From Prorocentrum cordatum (taxonomy: Eukaryota > Sar > Dinophyceae > Prorocentrales > Prorocentraceae): a stretch of 56,654 bases of DNA. Position 1 is the first letter of the stretch, and every line of letters starts with the position of its first letter. This document shows positions 1 through 9,491 of the stretch, piece after piece. The position numbers and the translations under genes were made by a program. Where the stretch lies: positions 37,501 through 94,154 of the forward strand of contig CAUYUJ010002050.1 in NCBI GenBank assembly GCA_963575745.1, read 5' to 3'. The notes beneath the pieces are model-generated. The model saw only the letters and a program-made list of their open reading frames with translations, was not told where the DNA came from and searched no databases.

Positions 1-317
1 TGCATACATTCAAATGTCAAACGTTCAATGTTTCAAACGATGTTCCCGCTTTTCGCTGCAAACTATCCAACTTTGAACTACTCAGAATTGCACTTCAAGC
101 TGTGCGCAACCTGGAAGTTGAACTCATTCATTCTTCCGCGTGGATGAAGGGCCAGCCTTCCAAAAGCGAAGCGCACAAGGACGAAAACGAAGAGTCTGTA
201 GTTCTTAGCCAAACACCAACAAACCAGAAGCACCAACAGCGAAAACAACAAGCCGCCATATCACAAAGCACATGGATTTCTGAAGCGTGTCGGCGATGAA
301 AACGACGCCACCACGTT

Positions 318-374
<57 letters not shown>

Positions 375-1007
375 GCAACAACAAACATCTTATGTATGCC
401 CGCGACGAAAACGCGATTTCTGGAGTATGCACGTAAAGAGAAACATGGGGTCCGAAGTCTACATGTAAAGGAAACGATAATTGCGACGTAGGCATGTAGA
501 GGAAAACGAAACAAACCGAAGTAGGCATGTCAGTCATCAAACATAATACCAGAAACAAAGCTCAGGCAAGGAAAAACGAAAAACGAAGACAGAGCAAAAG
601 GGCGGAATTGGATGACAAGCATCGGCTGCTTTCCACCTCCTCAGCCATCAGTTGAGGCGGCGAGGTCGACACCCCGAGGAACACCACTGCGGCGGCCACC
701 TGGAACTCATGCCGCACACAAGGCGGCAGCTCCCACCGCCCGCCCAGCAGGTCGCCCATGCAGATGTAGACGTCCTGGGAAACGAACCAGAAGAGCGGCT
801 GTAGCGAGAGGAGGTGCACCGCGTGCCCGGCCCCAGGCCTGCAGTTCGGCAGGCGTGGCCCGCCCGCGCCGCAGGAGCTCCGTCGTCCCGGAGTGGCAGC
901 GCAACGCGCGCTGAGGCCTGTGTCGCGGCCTCTTGGACGGCTCACACAGAAATCACCGCGTGATCCCTGGGAGTCCTCCACGGACTCCCCAGGGGCCTTA
1001 GGCGACC
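1..1007. other. No gene recognised; unique flank with one microsatellite
   Basis: Short open frames occur on both strands but none shows a recognisable domain, and the longest ones are driven by the CAA repeat or by GC-rich composition. I see nothing else that I can name. Confidence 0.5.
318..385. repeat. (CAA)n microsatellite
   Basis: About 22 CAA triplets in an almost pure run, with one CAG near the right end. The minus-strand poly-Val and poly-Leu frames here are products of the repeat. Confidence 0.95.
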
Positions 1008-1137
1008 CGAGGAGGAGGAGGAGGAGGAGGAGGAGGAGGAGGAGGAGGAGGAGAAGGAGGAGGGGCAGGGGGAGGAGGAGATGGAGGAGGGAGGGAGGAG
1101 GAGAAGGAGGAGGATAAGTGGGAGGAGGAGGAGGAGG
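1008..1137. repeat. (GGA)n purine microsatellite
   Basis: GGA/GAG triplets with occasional A or G interruptions. All purine on the + strand, so poly-Arg and poly-Ser/Pro frames across it are artefacts. Confidence 0.95.
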
Positions 1138-1171
1138 ACGGGTCGCCTAAGCCCTTCGGAGAAACTCTCCA

Positions 1172-1335
1172 GGTGGTCCTGGGGATCTGGTGGCCGCAGC
1201 ACGTGGCGGCCCATAAAGCGATCCCCGCGGGATTCGCGGTGGTCCTAAGGCTCTGGCGGCCGCGGCACGTGGCAGCCCACAAGAAGATCCCAACGGGACC
1301 CCCGGTGGTCCTGGTGATCTGGCGGCCGCGGTATG
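1172..1335. repeat. 66-bp minisatellite, about 2.5 units
   Basis: GGTGGTCCT recurs at 1172, 1238 and 1304, exactly 66 bp apart. Each unit continues with a similar CTGG(C/T)GGCCGC block and a CACGTGGC block. Because 66 is a multiple of 3, a 22-residue period stays open on the + strand; this is a repeat, not evidence of a gene. Confidence 0.9.
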
Positions 1336-2369
1336 CTGGGCGGGTCGGGATGCTTGTTCTAAAAACAACCCCAACCAGTCGGGTGGGGAACTTTCGGAGC
1401 TCCGCGCGGATTTCTTGGATCGGCACCTCGAGGCCCCCCCTCCGTTGCGCGCAGCGCGCCATGGGCCGCACAGGAGGCGCCACCAGGGGAAGCATATATA
1501 AATAAATACATAAACACATAAAAATAGTATCTATACATATATTTATTTCGACTCGGCTATGCCCCAAGAGCTGCCTTACCGTCACTGTGTTTGCCTGCCC
1601 TGGAACCTAATGCAAGTACTTCGCGCACACATTGCCATGATATATACAACAGTGAAACATGCTACGCAACTGTGTCAGGCTAAACTTGAGATGAGGATCA
1701 TGTAAGACAGAGAAGATCAAGAGAATTGTGCGCAGTGCCTCCACCTCTGCTTCCCAACTGTCGGCGAGAAGCGGCCGCCATAAGCAGCCGAAAGCCAACA
1801 ATTGCCACGTACAGTGAGCAGCCGTACGAACTCGAAGCTCGAAGCCGATCCCAGCCTGGCCACGTTTCCGCCAGCCACGTTATATATATATATATATATG
1901 CATTGCTTCCTCTTCAGACCCCCGTTAGGGTCCGCCCACCCGACCTGCTCCTCTCTCCTTTTGTTCCCGTCTCCTATCTCGATGCCCTCTGGATACTATG
2001 CACAGCCCCTGGCGGTCCCCGACTTGGTGGTCGACTGGCTCCTTGCGCGCTCCGCCATCGTTGCCGCCCATCGCAGCGTCTTGGCGGGACGGCAAGGAGA
2101 ACGAGAAGGACGGGAAAGCCGAGTGCCAAGCAAGCGAGCACAATCCAAGACATGCTGGCGTGATGAAAAAACACGACGGGGGATGATTGGCAATTGCGGC
2201 CCGTGGGGGCCCTTGCCGGACCCTGGGGCCGTCAAGACACGACCCGGGATGAAAGAAAAAGCCCCGGGGAAACGGTCGGAACTTCCCAGGACTCAGCCGT
2301 ACCAAAAAGTAACCTGGCGCAAGATCCAACCAAATGCAGTTGTGAATACCACCGTTATCAATATCAACT
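1336..2369. other. No gene recognised; contains a short (TA)n
   Basis: AT-rich around 1490-1560, with a (TA)n tract at about 1880-1900. The stretch at about 2310-2370 resembles 30,080-30,150 (CCTGGCG, then TGCAG(T/C)TGTGAAT) and forms the leader of the 90-bp repeat family that follows in both places. No domain is visible in the open frames. Confidence 0.5.
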
Positions 2370-2860
2370 TCAGTGGATCTCCCTATGGGGCCGCGAAACG
2401 TGTGAGGGGTGTGCTAAAATGGTTGCGGTGGCGCCATGCGGACCCTCCCATTGGGGCCTTCGATGGAGCTCCCTATGGGGCCACGAAGCGTGTGATGGGC
2501 GTGCCGAAACGGGCGCGGCTGCGCCATGCGAGCCCTCCCACTTGAGCCTTCCTTGGAGCTTATTATTGAACCACGAAACGTGTGAAGGGGGTGCCGAAAC
2601 GGGTGCGGTAGCGCCATGCGAACCCTCCCACTAGGACCTTCCGTGGAGCTCCAAAATTATTGGGCCGCGAAACGTAAAAGAAGTGTGACGAAATGGGCGC
2701 GGTGGCGCCATGCGAACCCTCCCACCCTGTGGTGCCACGAAACGAGAAATGGGGGGCCGAAACGGGTGCGGTGGCGCCAGGCGAACCCTCCCACTGGGGC
2801 CTTCGGTGGAGACCTCTATGGGGCCACGAAATTGCTGCGGGGGATTGAAATGGGCAGTTT
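2370..2860. repeat. 90-bp minisatellite array, left of the LINE
   Basis: Units start with GTGGAGCTCCCTATGGGGCC and repeat at 2381, 2471 and about 2561, a period of 90 bp. They continue as more diverged units to about 2860. Conserved parts are CACGAAACG, TGCCGAAACGGG, GGTGGCGCCATGCGAACC and CTCCCACTGGGGCCTTC. The same unit reappears at 29,290-29,830 and, more diverged, at 30,120-30,960. With 30 codons per unit, several frames stay open by chance. Confidence 0.92.
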
Positions 2861-3357
2861 CGAAAGATGACGCAGAATATTGGGTGGCACGGCAGCTCAA
2901 GCACATCGAGGCGCCAGCGCCGCTCGAGACATTCGTCAAAGGCGACTTCACAGGCACATTGTTCCCACGGTTTGCATCCCAAGCTGAGCGTGATACAGTT
3001 GTGTCCAAAGTGCGAAGTGCAAAATTCGAGTGGCAAGGGGAGACGATGTGGGCTAAGCCGGACTTGCCGCTGAAGGTACGCATCCCTAACTCGATAATCT
3101 TCGCTGCGAAGCGCTACATGGCCAAATGGTGCAACAAGTCTGCTCTTGGGGCGGATTCTGAGACGAACACCTTGGAACTAGCCGGCGGCCTCGTGATGAA
3201 GGCGGGCACCGAGAACGAAGACATCCGCATCTGTTTCGAGCCGGGCTGGAAGGAACACTTGCAGGAAGCAGAGTGGACGGACTTGGTGGAAGAGCTCACA
3301 GAACAGTTCAATCGTGGCATCGGCAAGGAAGTGGGCAAAGAAAACCTTGGGCATTAG
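2842..3357 (+). CDS. LINE ORF1-like protein (partial, N-terminus fused to repeat)
   Basis: The open frame runs from 2710 to a TAG at 3355-3357, but its first 45 or so codons are the 90-bp repeat. Non-repeat coding starts near the codons for AVSKDDAEYW (about 2847). It is a charged protein of roughly 170 residues, with an aromatic patch (FEWQGETMWAKPDLPLKVR) and KRYMAKW. Its place upstream of the endonuclease matches a LINE ORF1 or a leader of the ORF2 protein. I recognise no named fold, so the ORF1 call rests on position. The reading frame is intact, unlike the endonuclease that follows. Confidence 0.5.
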   Translation, partial: GLKWAVSKDDAEYWVARQLKHIEAPAPLETFVKGDFTGTLFPRFASQAERDTVVSKVRSAKFEWQGETMWAKPDLPLKVRIPNSIIFAAKRYMAKWCNKSALGADSETNTLELAGGLVMKAGTENEDIRICFEPGWKEHLQEAEWTDLVEELTEQFNRGIGKEVGKENLGH

Positions 3358-3458
3358 GGGTCTCCCCGCACGGCTACACGTTTCACCACAGGTCCTGCAC
3401 ATAATTCATCTGCAGTTGTTAAAGCTTCCTGCAAGAATGCAAAAAAGAATTCTCTGAC

Positions 3459-4110
3459 AAGATTGTTGAATTTGCTTGCCGAATTGAACGGGACCTTCTG
3501 GGACGTCGTTGGTTTCAGTTCGACACGGGCTGCTGATGGCGACGACATTTTGGCAGGATGGCACCGTTTCATATCGAGCGCAGATGCTCACGCGAGACAC
3601 CTCTAGGTACATCGATCCTTCTCCACTCTCGCCTCGATGACAAAGTGACTCATATTCGTAAGTTTTCTGGCAGGCATTTGTTGGTGGACTTTGACAACAA
3701 TGGACAATACTTCCAGGTGATCTGTGTCTAAGTTCCACACGCTGGGCGCACGGGCGAATTTGGACAACTTATATGCTGGACTGCGACACTTGACGGCGGA
3801 GCCAACTCGGCAGAAACGGCACGTCCTTCTGACAGGTGATTTCAATGCTATGCTGCATTGCGGCGTTCGTGGGAATCTCCTTTCTGGCTTCGTATCGGAA
3901 AACGACATGCACGCAGCAAACGGTGACGAGATGGATTGGGAGCTACAATGGACATTCAAAAAACACCTTGGGACATAAGCGTAAGATTGATTACATGTTT
4001 TGTTCATCTTCGCTGACTTTGCCTGGTTCGGCAGCCAGAACTCGACTGTGGATCTGATCATCGCGCCGTTTACGCGTCTTTCCTCGGGCCTTCTAGACGT
4101 CGGGGATTTA
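3459..4110 (+). pseudogene. LINE endonuclease (EEP/APE-like), frameshifted
   Basis: Endonuclease/exonuclease/phosphatase motifs appear in order but in different frames. WDVVGFSSTRAADGDD at about 3490-3545 corresponds to the usual W-D-hydrophobic...ETR region. LLVDFDNN and QYFQVICV follow at about 3681-3730. LLTGDFNA at 3832-3855 is the GDFN catalytic loop. RKIDYMFCSS at about 3982-4011 matches the R-I-DY-hydrophobic motif, and an SDH-like tail (residues DHRAVYA) follows near 4060. At least two frame changes (near 3730 and 3978) break the gene. Its normal role is nicking target DNA to prime reverse transcription; this copy could not encode that as it stands. Confidence 0.8.
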
Positions 4111-4483
4111 TCTTGGCGCGAACTACAAGACACCGTGAAAGCAGCCTCGCAGGTCTCCCGTGCGACCGGGGCTCAGTTGCAAGACCGACAGTGAAACATA
4201 GCAGAGCTCAAAGACTTGAGGAAACGAAGGAGATATTGCACAGATCGCGAGGGGCGTGCTTCCTTGTCGAAGAAAAAAACCAAGAAGACGAGGAAAACTT
4301 TTCGTCGTCGGCAGACGCAGCGGCTGGAAGAACAGCTTACGGAATTTGGGGACCTCAACTGGCTTCACAAAATAGCTGTGAACCCAGGTAGCGCAATATG
4401 TCGGTCAAGCCGTAGCCGGAAGACTTTGCAAGGATGCCTGGGGAGTTGTATGCTTCAGACCAGACGCCAGCAGACAGGGGGAG
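4111..4483 (+). other. LINE linker between endonuclease and reverse transcriptase
   Basis: Lys/Glu/Arg-rich coding remnants (EETKEILHR, LVEEKNQEDEE and similar) typical of the region between endonuclease and RT in LINE ORF2 proteins. It ends abruptly at the LTR junction. Confidence 0.55.
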
Positions 4484-4826
4484 CAGTCTTTCCTCTGAGA
4501 ATCGGGGTAAGATGACAAAGGAATTTGAATCTCATGTTCACTCTGCTCAGGGCGAGAGGGGACGGGATGAGACATTGATAAGACAAGTATCCGTTAAGCA
4601 AGATTACTCTATCAGGAATGGGTAGGGAGGAGGTCGGCCGAGGACGGACGACGACGAGCCGCCCGCGCGCCCCAGCGCGCTCCTTTTCTCTCCTGCCAGC
4701 CGAGGTCGGCTGGCTCGAGCAGTCGTATGGCTGCGGAAACGCAGCTTCAGTTCAAGCAGACAGTGCAATGCATGCAAACTAAGTTAAGTTCAAATTGAAC
4801 ATGATGCGGAAAGGAACATATTTACT
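4484..4826 (-). repeat. 3' LTR (left copy)
   Basis: Starts CAGTCTTTCC and ends CATATTTACT on the + strand. By hand count 34 of 343 positions differ from the right LTR, mostly transitions, with no indels. Termini are not the canonical TG..CA; CAGT...ACT(G) gives a 3-4 bp inverted end. The outer boundary is uncertain by up to 3 bp, because CAG is shared by flank and interior. Positions 4635-4725 are identical in both LTRs. Confidence 0.92.
4696..4713. promoter_or_regulatory. 18-bp palindrome inside the LTR (also 27413-27430)
   Basis: CCAGCCGAGGTCGGCTGG has 8-bp perfect arms around GG. It lies in the 91-bp segment that is identical between the LTRs and is followed by GCTCGAGC. It could be a protein-binding site or an RNA hairpin of the element; its role is inferred only from conservation and symmetry. 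Confidence 0.5.
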
Positions 4827-4833
4827 CCCCCCG
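4827..4833 (-). promoter_or_regulatory. Candidate polypurine tract (GGGGGG before the 3' LTR)
   Basis: On the minus strand a run of G precedes the LTR start AGTAAATATG. A purine run directly inside the 3' LTR is where plus-strand DNA synthesis is primed in LTR elements. It is short here, and the preceding bases (CCGCC) are not purine-only. Confidence 0.45.
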
Positions 4834-5102
4834 CGGCGGGCCGCGTAGAGCCAGCCACAGCACCCCCGGCCTGTACATTTGCACAACCACCGGAGCCAAC
4901 CCGAAAAAACTTTCACGGCTCAACGGTGGCTGCCAGGGGGCCAAGGGCCGAAGAGGCTCGACGTTTCCCACCAGTGTGATAAACATTTTCTCTCCGCTGG
5001 ACCGGCTTAGCCGACCAGTAGAGAGGTCCGCGCCCAACACGCTTCGCGCGCGGGTAAAGTGTTTTGCATGCGCCTGCCGCGACGGAGTCACGCGGGCGAA
5101 AC

Positions 5103-6041
5103 TCAGTTCAGGTCCTCAAACGGGTTGTACTCGGTCTCTCGCCTGGGCGGTGCCGGAGGCGGCGAATTTGAAGTCGCCGATCCTCCCGTCTGTGCGTCCA
5201 TGCCACGAGGCGTGCGAGACCGCCCTCTTTCTCTGTCAGTATCACTCATAGGTGCCGCCCCTCTCGGCGGGAAGTGGTAGTCATGCTCCCATTTTGATAG
5301 CTCATGCCAGTAACTCAGAGTATACCACTCCTCGTTGGTAAGCCACGTGACCCTGTTACGGTGGATGTAGTACCCGACGAGGGTTCCGTTCACGTAACGC
5401 GGGTAGGACCTGCCAGGGTCGTACTCGTAGCTGTGGCCTGCGTCGCTGCCGGCAGCGTCCGCGGCTGCCCCCGCGGCAGCGTCAATGGCAGCGCCGGCAG
5501 CAGCATCCATGTCAGCGCTAGCGGCAGCATCCATCGCAGCATCGCGCGCGCGTGATTCCGCCCGATCCCCCGAGTTGGGGCTTTGTGGGTTTGTCACCCC
5601 GGTCGTCGCGGCTGAGCCGGCGACTGAACGGGGGGATCCAGTAACTTCTTCGGATACCTGAGCGTCTGCGATGCCAGGTCGAAGAAGCGGCGGGCGCGAC
5701 AAAGGTCTGGCCTTTGGTCCAGCGGGCGCATGTGGCCCCAAGATTTCGGCTTCGCCGTCGTGCTCAGGATCATTATTTCTACGATCGTTCATAAATTGTA
5801 TTATACTTCTGGCAGCGGTCGCTGCAGCGGCGCCATATAATCCGCATGCAGCGCGGAAGGGTCCATCTTCTTTGTCCTGGAGATCGGCACCGGAATCAGG
5901 ATACTTTTCCTGTAGCCAAGAAATGGCGTCCTGTATGAGAGCACCATGGCAACGGACGTCGTTCTGTACTCTCCTGCCCATCTTGTGGGCCCACCTTTCT
6001 ATGTCGTCTGTCTTAACAGCCGCACGAATGCGGCAGTCCAA
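5103..6041 (-). CDS. Accessory ORF, last before the 3' LTR (312 codons), unknown
   Basis: I do not recognise the family. The N-terminal third (residues 1-90) looks helical, with DDIERWAHKMGRRVQ and ALIQDAISWLQEKY. The middle holds an Ala/Asp-rich repeat (DAAASADMDAAAGAAIDAAAG, residues 166-196). The C-terminal part has a tyrosine/tryptophan-rich block (YVNGTLVGYYIHRNRVTWL, EEWYTLSYWHELSKWEHDY), then an Arg/Ser and Pro-rich tail. The aromatic block looks like a folded module; the rest looks disordered. Among the longer uninterrupted frames of the accessory region. Confidence 0.6.
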   Translation of the reverse strand: MDCRIRAAVKTDDIERWAHKMGRRVQNDVRCHGALIQDAISWLQEKYPDSGADLQDKEDGPFRAACGLYGAAAATAARSIIQFMNDRRNNDPEHDGEAEILGPHAPAGPKARPLSRPPLLRPGIADAQVSEEVTGSPRSVAGSAATTGVTNPQSPNSGDRAESRARDAAMDAAASADMDAAAGAAIDAAAGAAADAAGSDAGHSYEYDPGRSYPRYVNGTLVGYYIHRNRVTWLTNEEWYTLSYWHELSKWEHDYHFPPRGAAPMSDTDRERGRSRTPRGMDAQTGGSATSNSPPPAPPRRETEYNPFEDLN

Positions 6042-6916
6042 GGCATATTCGTCGGTCCGTTTCTTTGAATCAATTTCTTTTGTGCTGATCTTATCGGGAC
6101 GAATGATTCGCCCCGGATAGCCAATAAAGTGATTCTCTGATCTAGATAGCTGATTATCTCACGAACAATTGCGAAAATCCTTATGGGCCGAAGGCCCAAC
6201 TGCATTTGTTGTACTGGTACTAACCAATTGTCCTGTACTATAGCCTGGATGATCTCCGGGATCACGTATTCTGCCGTGCCGGTCAGGGTAACCCTGCCGG
6301 GGGTAGTAGGATTTAATCCCGTGTGTTCTATTATGTAATGGACAACAATTTCTCGAACCTCTTCCCCAAGCAATGTTATTTAAATCAAAGGGTCATCATG
6401 GTGAGAGTATACGTGTCCCTCAGAGTGGTCAAGAGTGTAATGCCCATCAGTTATCAACGCGGCCTTAGGCCCGCTGATCGCTTTGAGATCCAGATCCATT
6501 TGTGACAGTTCACGCGCCATCGCGGCTGAGCTGGTGGCACGTCGCAGTACGGGGACAATAAGGCGATGGTTCTGACACATGCTAATCCGTCTTGAGACAG
6601 ACTGAGAACTGCGAGTCGGCCTCGCCTTAAAAATGTTCCCCCAGGCGACTCGTAACCTCGCAGGAGGGTTGGCGTCGTCGGCGTTGTTTCTATTTTCCTC
6701 AGGCACTGCGCCGAACCAAGATCTGCCAAACTGCACCGCATCATCGACTGTAGCAAGTGTGGGAACGAAGATGCCGGCTCCAGTCATGTTGTCGAACCAT
6801 CTTTCCCAGCCGATTCGAGGAGTGACTAAGTCATCCTCTTCATCAGGCCAGTGAAATGCCTGTAAGGCTGGACAGGATCTCGGGCGAGCGTATTGGTCAA
6901 ACTCAACTGCCCACAA
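5999..6916 (-). pseudogene. Accessory ORF with one in-frame TAA, unknown
   Basis: Two open segments, 6916-6380 and 6373-5999, share one frame and are separated by a single TAA (DDPLI-stop-ITLLGEEV). The first has a Trp/Phe-rich start (FHWPDEEDD, GWERWFDNMTGAGIFVP). The second looks like an alpha/beta domain (REIVVHYIIEHTGLN, IPEIIQAIVQDNWLVP, IFAIVREIISYL). No family recognised. It lies directly upstream of the 6041-5103 frame on the minus strand, and they may once have been one polyprotein. Confidence 0.5.
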
Positions 6917-7006
6917 CCTCGGCCACCATTTATTAATGGACGGGGTTTGCCTCCGTACGTTTTTGGCCGAATATTCAAGCCACGATATAAATCTCTTGAC
7001 CAGAGG

Positions 7007-7753
7007 CTACAAATATTGGAAGAAAGGGGCATGTCGCGCCGGAGGCTGAGCCTCGGCGTGTTCTGGGGTCCAAGCTGGAAAATTTCGAATTTGGCTGTTG
7101 CCAAATATCGTACCAGCGGCCGCCATTGTAGCAAATTGCCCGGAGGCCCATTTTCGCTCCTGCTGATTGTTGTTATTGACGTTTTTCGCAACATTGGCAG
7201 AAGCTCCCCCTTGTCTCTTTATCCGCGCTTCCATGTATTCGTGGCGATTCCATGACAGAGTTGCTTCCTCGCCCACTATTATCCAGATACCATGTGCCTC
7301 AAGGGACTGCGGGATAATTATGCGCTTCCATGTCTGGGTCATGTAATCACGCGTGGCCCTGTATTTATATCTGACTGGGAAATTGCAGACGGGACAGTTG
7401 GCAAAACCTGTCCGCACCCAGCGGTATCGGAACCAAAGGAATATCCCATCGTCTTCCCACGGGGTAGATATAATTCGATCTTGACTCGCGGTCTCCAACA
7501 TTGGCTCGCGGTTCCAATTAAAGATTAATCTCTCGTCTGTATTAACCCAGGCAATAATCGACGCGTTGTCGAAGGTGACCTCGTACGAAGACAATCCGCG
7601 GTCAAAGAGAACCGTCCAGCGCACCTGATCTGCCTGTCTCACGAGGGAGACGGCTTTGTCGATGTCCGTGAATTTTGGCACCTCCCGGGACACCAATGTC
7701 CCGCCTGGGCAAACTCTGCATGAGAAGCGGGTGCACTCTGCCGGTAAGCACAA
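7007..7753 (-). CDS. Accessory ORF with CPVC motif, unknown (248 codons)
   Basis: The first 35 or so residues (CRVCPGGTLVSREVPKFTDIDKA) look like the end of the preceding KptA-like domain after a frame change. The remainder contains a strand-rich segment (VRWTVLFDRGLSSYEVTF, SIIAWVNTDERLIFNW) and a single C-x2-C (NCPVCNFPVRYKY, near residue 120), which may be half of a metal site. The end is Asn/Gln-rich, then Pro/Ala-rich. Function not recognised. Confidence 0.55.
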   Translation of the reverse strand: MCLPAECTRFSCRVCPGGTLVSREVPKFTDIDKAVSLVRQADQVRWTVLFDRGLSSYEVTFDNASIIAWVNTDERLIFNWNREPMLETASQDRIISTPWEDDGIFLWFRYRWVRTGFANCPVCNFPVRYKYRATRDYMTQTWKRIIIPQSLEAHGIWIIVGEEATLSWNRHEYMEARIKRQGGASANVAKNVNNNNQQERKWASGQFATMAAAGTIFGNSQIRNFPAWTPEHAEAQPPARHAPFFQYL

Positions 7754-8726
7754 TAATAATATCCCATTGCTCGTGTTGCTTGTGATTGGGGAGACGCGGC
7801 CATAGGTGGTGCGTGTCGCCCGCGTGCCAAGTACCCGCCGATGGCGGCTCCACTTCCCGAGCTGGGTAGCCCATAGGTACTAGAGTTTTTGGGATGAGCG
7901 ACTGCCAATATCTCCGTCGGCTTAGCCACGGAGGAAAATCCAAGGGATTAGGCATGGATGGACAATTGCGCGCCGGAAGCAAACGCAACAATTCGGCGGC
8001 ATAACAAAGCCCAGAGTCACTCTTTGGGAAGCGAACAAGTCCACTCGTAGATTCCAAAAATGTCTGTAAGTGTGTAATATTGAGAAGGGATGCGTGACTT
8101 CTGACTTGGCCAGGGTCGCACGGGACATACATTCTTTCGAATGAAGCAGCGAACGTTGAATGTCCCTGGCACGCCCTATAAAATATGGGTATTGGCATCT
8201 CTCTTCCTTTGTCCTCTTGTATTGATCCTCTCATATGTTTCTCCCACATGGCGTTGATTTGTGCCCACGCAATCTTGGGACTATCATTGGGAAAGACTCC
8301 TAAAACTTCGACCGTCCCTGGCGGCAACACAGCTAAGCTGTGCGCGGCCAAGGCGTACGATTGAAAAGTAAAACCATCGCCATGTAGTTTTTGAACCAGG
8401 TCTCCAGAGTAGACCCAGCCCCCCGACGATCTAGCACAGTCGGAGCAATGCCTCGCGATGTATACAGCACATTGACCTATCCTTTTGGCCATATCGCCCC
8501 ATCGAAAGCTCAGGCCACTCCAGGTGCCCGAATTGCCTAAGGCAGCCGGGTTCTCATCATCATCTTCTCCAACTATAAGTGGCTGCAGGCACGCATTGGC
8601 TCCAGGAGTAAATCCGCCTGGAACGTCATCGGAATGAAACTCGGCTCTAGTGTAATCTTTTGCTTGTGCGAAAGATCCGTCTTCCTGATTGAGGCCTGCC
8701 AATATTGCAAATGTCGGATCTTCCAC
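7602..8726 (-). CDS. KptA/Tpt1-like RNA 2'-phosphotransferase domain protein
   Basis: Residues 80-190 follow the KptA/Tpt1 plan. DMAKRIGQCAVYIARH (RH at 92-93) matches the family's L-S-x-x-L-R-H. GGWVYSGDLVQKL (102-114) matches the GWV...DLL winged-helix segment. FYRACQGHS (182-190, coding 8182-8157) matches the R-A-x-Q-G-H-S active-site motif. SHASLLNITHLQTFLESTSGL (210-230) stands where the HGT...I...GL helix is expected, but HGT is changed to HAS. Tpt1 enzymes move a 2'-phosphate from RNA to NAD+. The end of the domain appears to continue in other frames (7929-7639 and the start of the 7753 frame), so this copy is probably broken after residue 250. It is encoded downstream of RNase H in the retrotransposon, an unexpected place for this enzyme. 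Confidence 0.65.
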   Translation of the reverse strand: MEDPTFAILAGLNQEDGSFAQAKDYTRAEFHSDDVPGGFTPGANACLQPLIVGEDDDENPAALGNSGTWSGLSFRWGDMAKRIGQCAVYIARHCSDCARSSGGWVYSGDLVQKLHGDGFTFQSYALAAHSLAVLPPGTVEVLGVFPNDSPKIAWAQINAMWEKHMRGSIQEDKGREMPIPIFYRACQGHSTFAASFERMYVPCDPGQVRSHASLLNITHLQTFLESTSGLVRFPKSDSGLCYAAELLRLLPARNCPSMPNPLDFPPWLSRRRYWQSLIPKTLVPMGYPAREVEPPSAGTWHAGDTHHLWPRLPNHKQHEQWDIIIVLTGRVHPLLMQSLPRRDIGVPGGAKIHGHRQSRLPRETGRSGALDGSL

Positions 8727-8876
8727 AAATTATGCCATGTACCGAAGCGTGATTCCTGTTCGACTGCGGATGGCATCTACGCGCGGTGGCACAGGGCCCG
8801 TAATATGGGCGTCCTGGAGCATCTGCTTCAAGAGTTTCAGGCGTAGCCTGAAGTATGTGTTGGCGTTCTTCTGTGG

Positions 8877-9464
8877 TCACATACAATCGTTGTCCTTTAA
8901 ATAAAGCAACATGCCCCACTGTGACGTCTCGATCCCCATCGGTGGGGCCCCTGTACTTTGGCCGACCCTGTCTTTTATCTGGGGCAAGTGGAAGACTCGA
9001 TCTCCGAAACATATTCGCAGACGCCGGTCCAAACGGAAAATCTCGTCATCTATTGACTCAAGGACCCGAGGGTCATTCTCGCATGGGAACATCGTACAAC
9101 ATTCCTCCGTTTCTATGTCCGTCTCATGGACCTCCGGGTGGCCTGAGGCCCCCGGTGGCGGCCGCGCTGCGCGTTTGGGGGCATGTGTTGCCCCCTCATT
9201 AGGAACGTGTAATGTCCCTTCGTCTGACGGCACTTGTGTTGGACTCGATGGTTCATCTTGCGCCTCGTGGCGCCCCTCTTGTTCTGCTCCGGTTGAGCCG
9301 GGCGGAGGAATCGGAGGGTCCTCCGTCGCAGCTGAGCCGGACGGAGGGGCAGGGGGAGTAGGCACTCTGACCTTGCTCCCAGAACCACTTGCCTCTTTAC
9401 GTCTTGACCACCGAGGTCTCGCCGCTATCGTCGGAGTGCGCACAAAATTAGTGTCCTGCTTCAA
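8877..9464 (-). CDS. Accessory ORF, Pro/Ser-rich then globular, unknown (195 codons)
   Basis: Residues 1-105 are Pro/Gly/Ser-rich and probably disordered. The last 85 contain ETEECCTMFPCENDPRVLESIDDEIFRLDRRLRICFGDRVFHLPQIKDRV, an acidic-helical segment with several Cys. No family recognised. It precedes the KptA-like frame by about 150 bp, and the intervening 9012-8647 stretch in another frame may link them. Confidence 0.45.
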   Translation of the reverse strand: MKQDTNFVRTPTIAARPRWSRRKEASGSGSKVRVPTPPAPPSGSAATEDPPIPPPGSTGAEQEGRHEAQDEPSSPTQVPSDEGTLHVPNEGATHAPKRAARPPPGASGHPEVHETDIETEECCTMFPCENDPRVLESIDDEIFRLDRRLRICFGDRVFHLPQIKDRVGQSTGAPPMGIETSQWGMLLYLKDNDCM

Positions 9465-9491
9465 ATCTGTTCGACAATAGCATCAGCAAGT

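Larger units (their letters stand above)
2842..4483 (+). mobile_element. LINE (non-LTR retrotransposon), 5' half
   Basis: The left half of a decayed LINE: an ORF1-like segment (2842-3357), an endonuclease region (about 3459-4110) and a linker up to the LTR junction at 4484. The reverse transcriptase continues on the other side of the inserted LTR element at 27,544, in the same orientation. The 5' boundary is uncertain because it merges with the 90-bp repeats. Confidence 0.8.
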
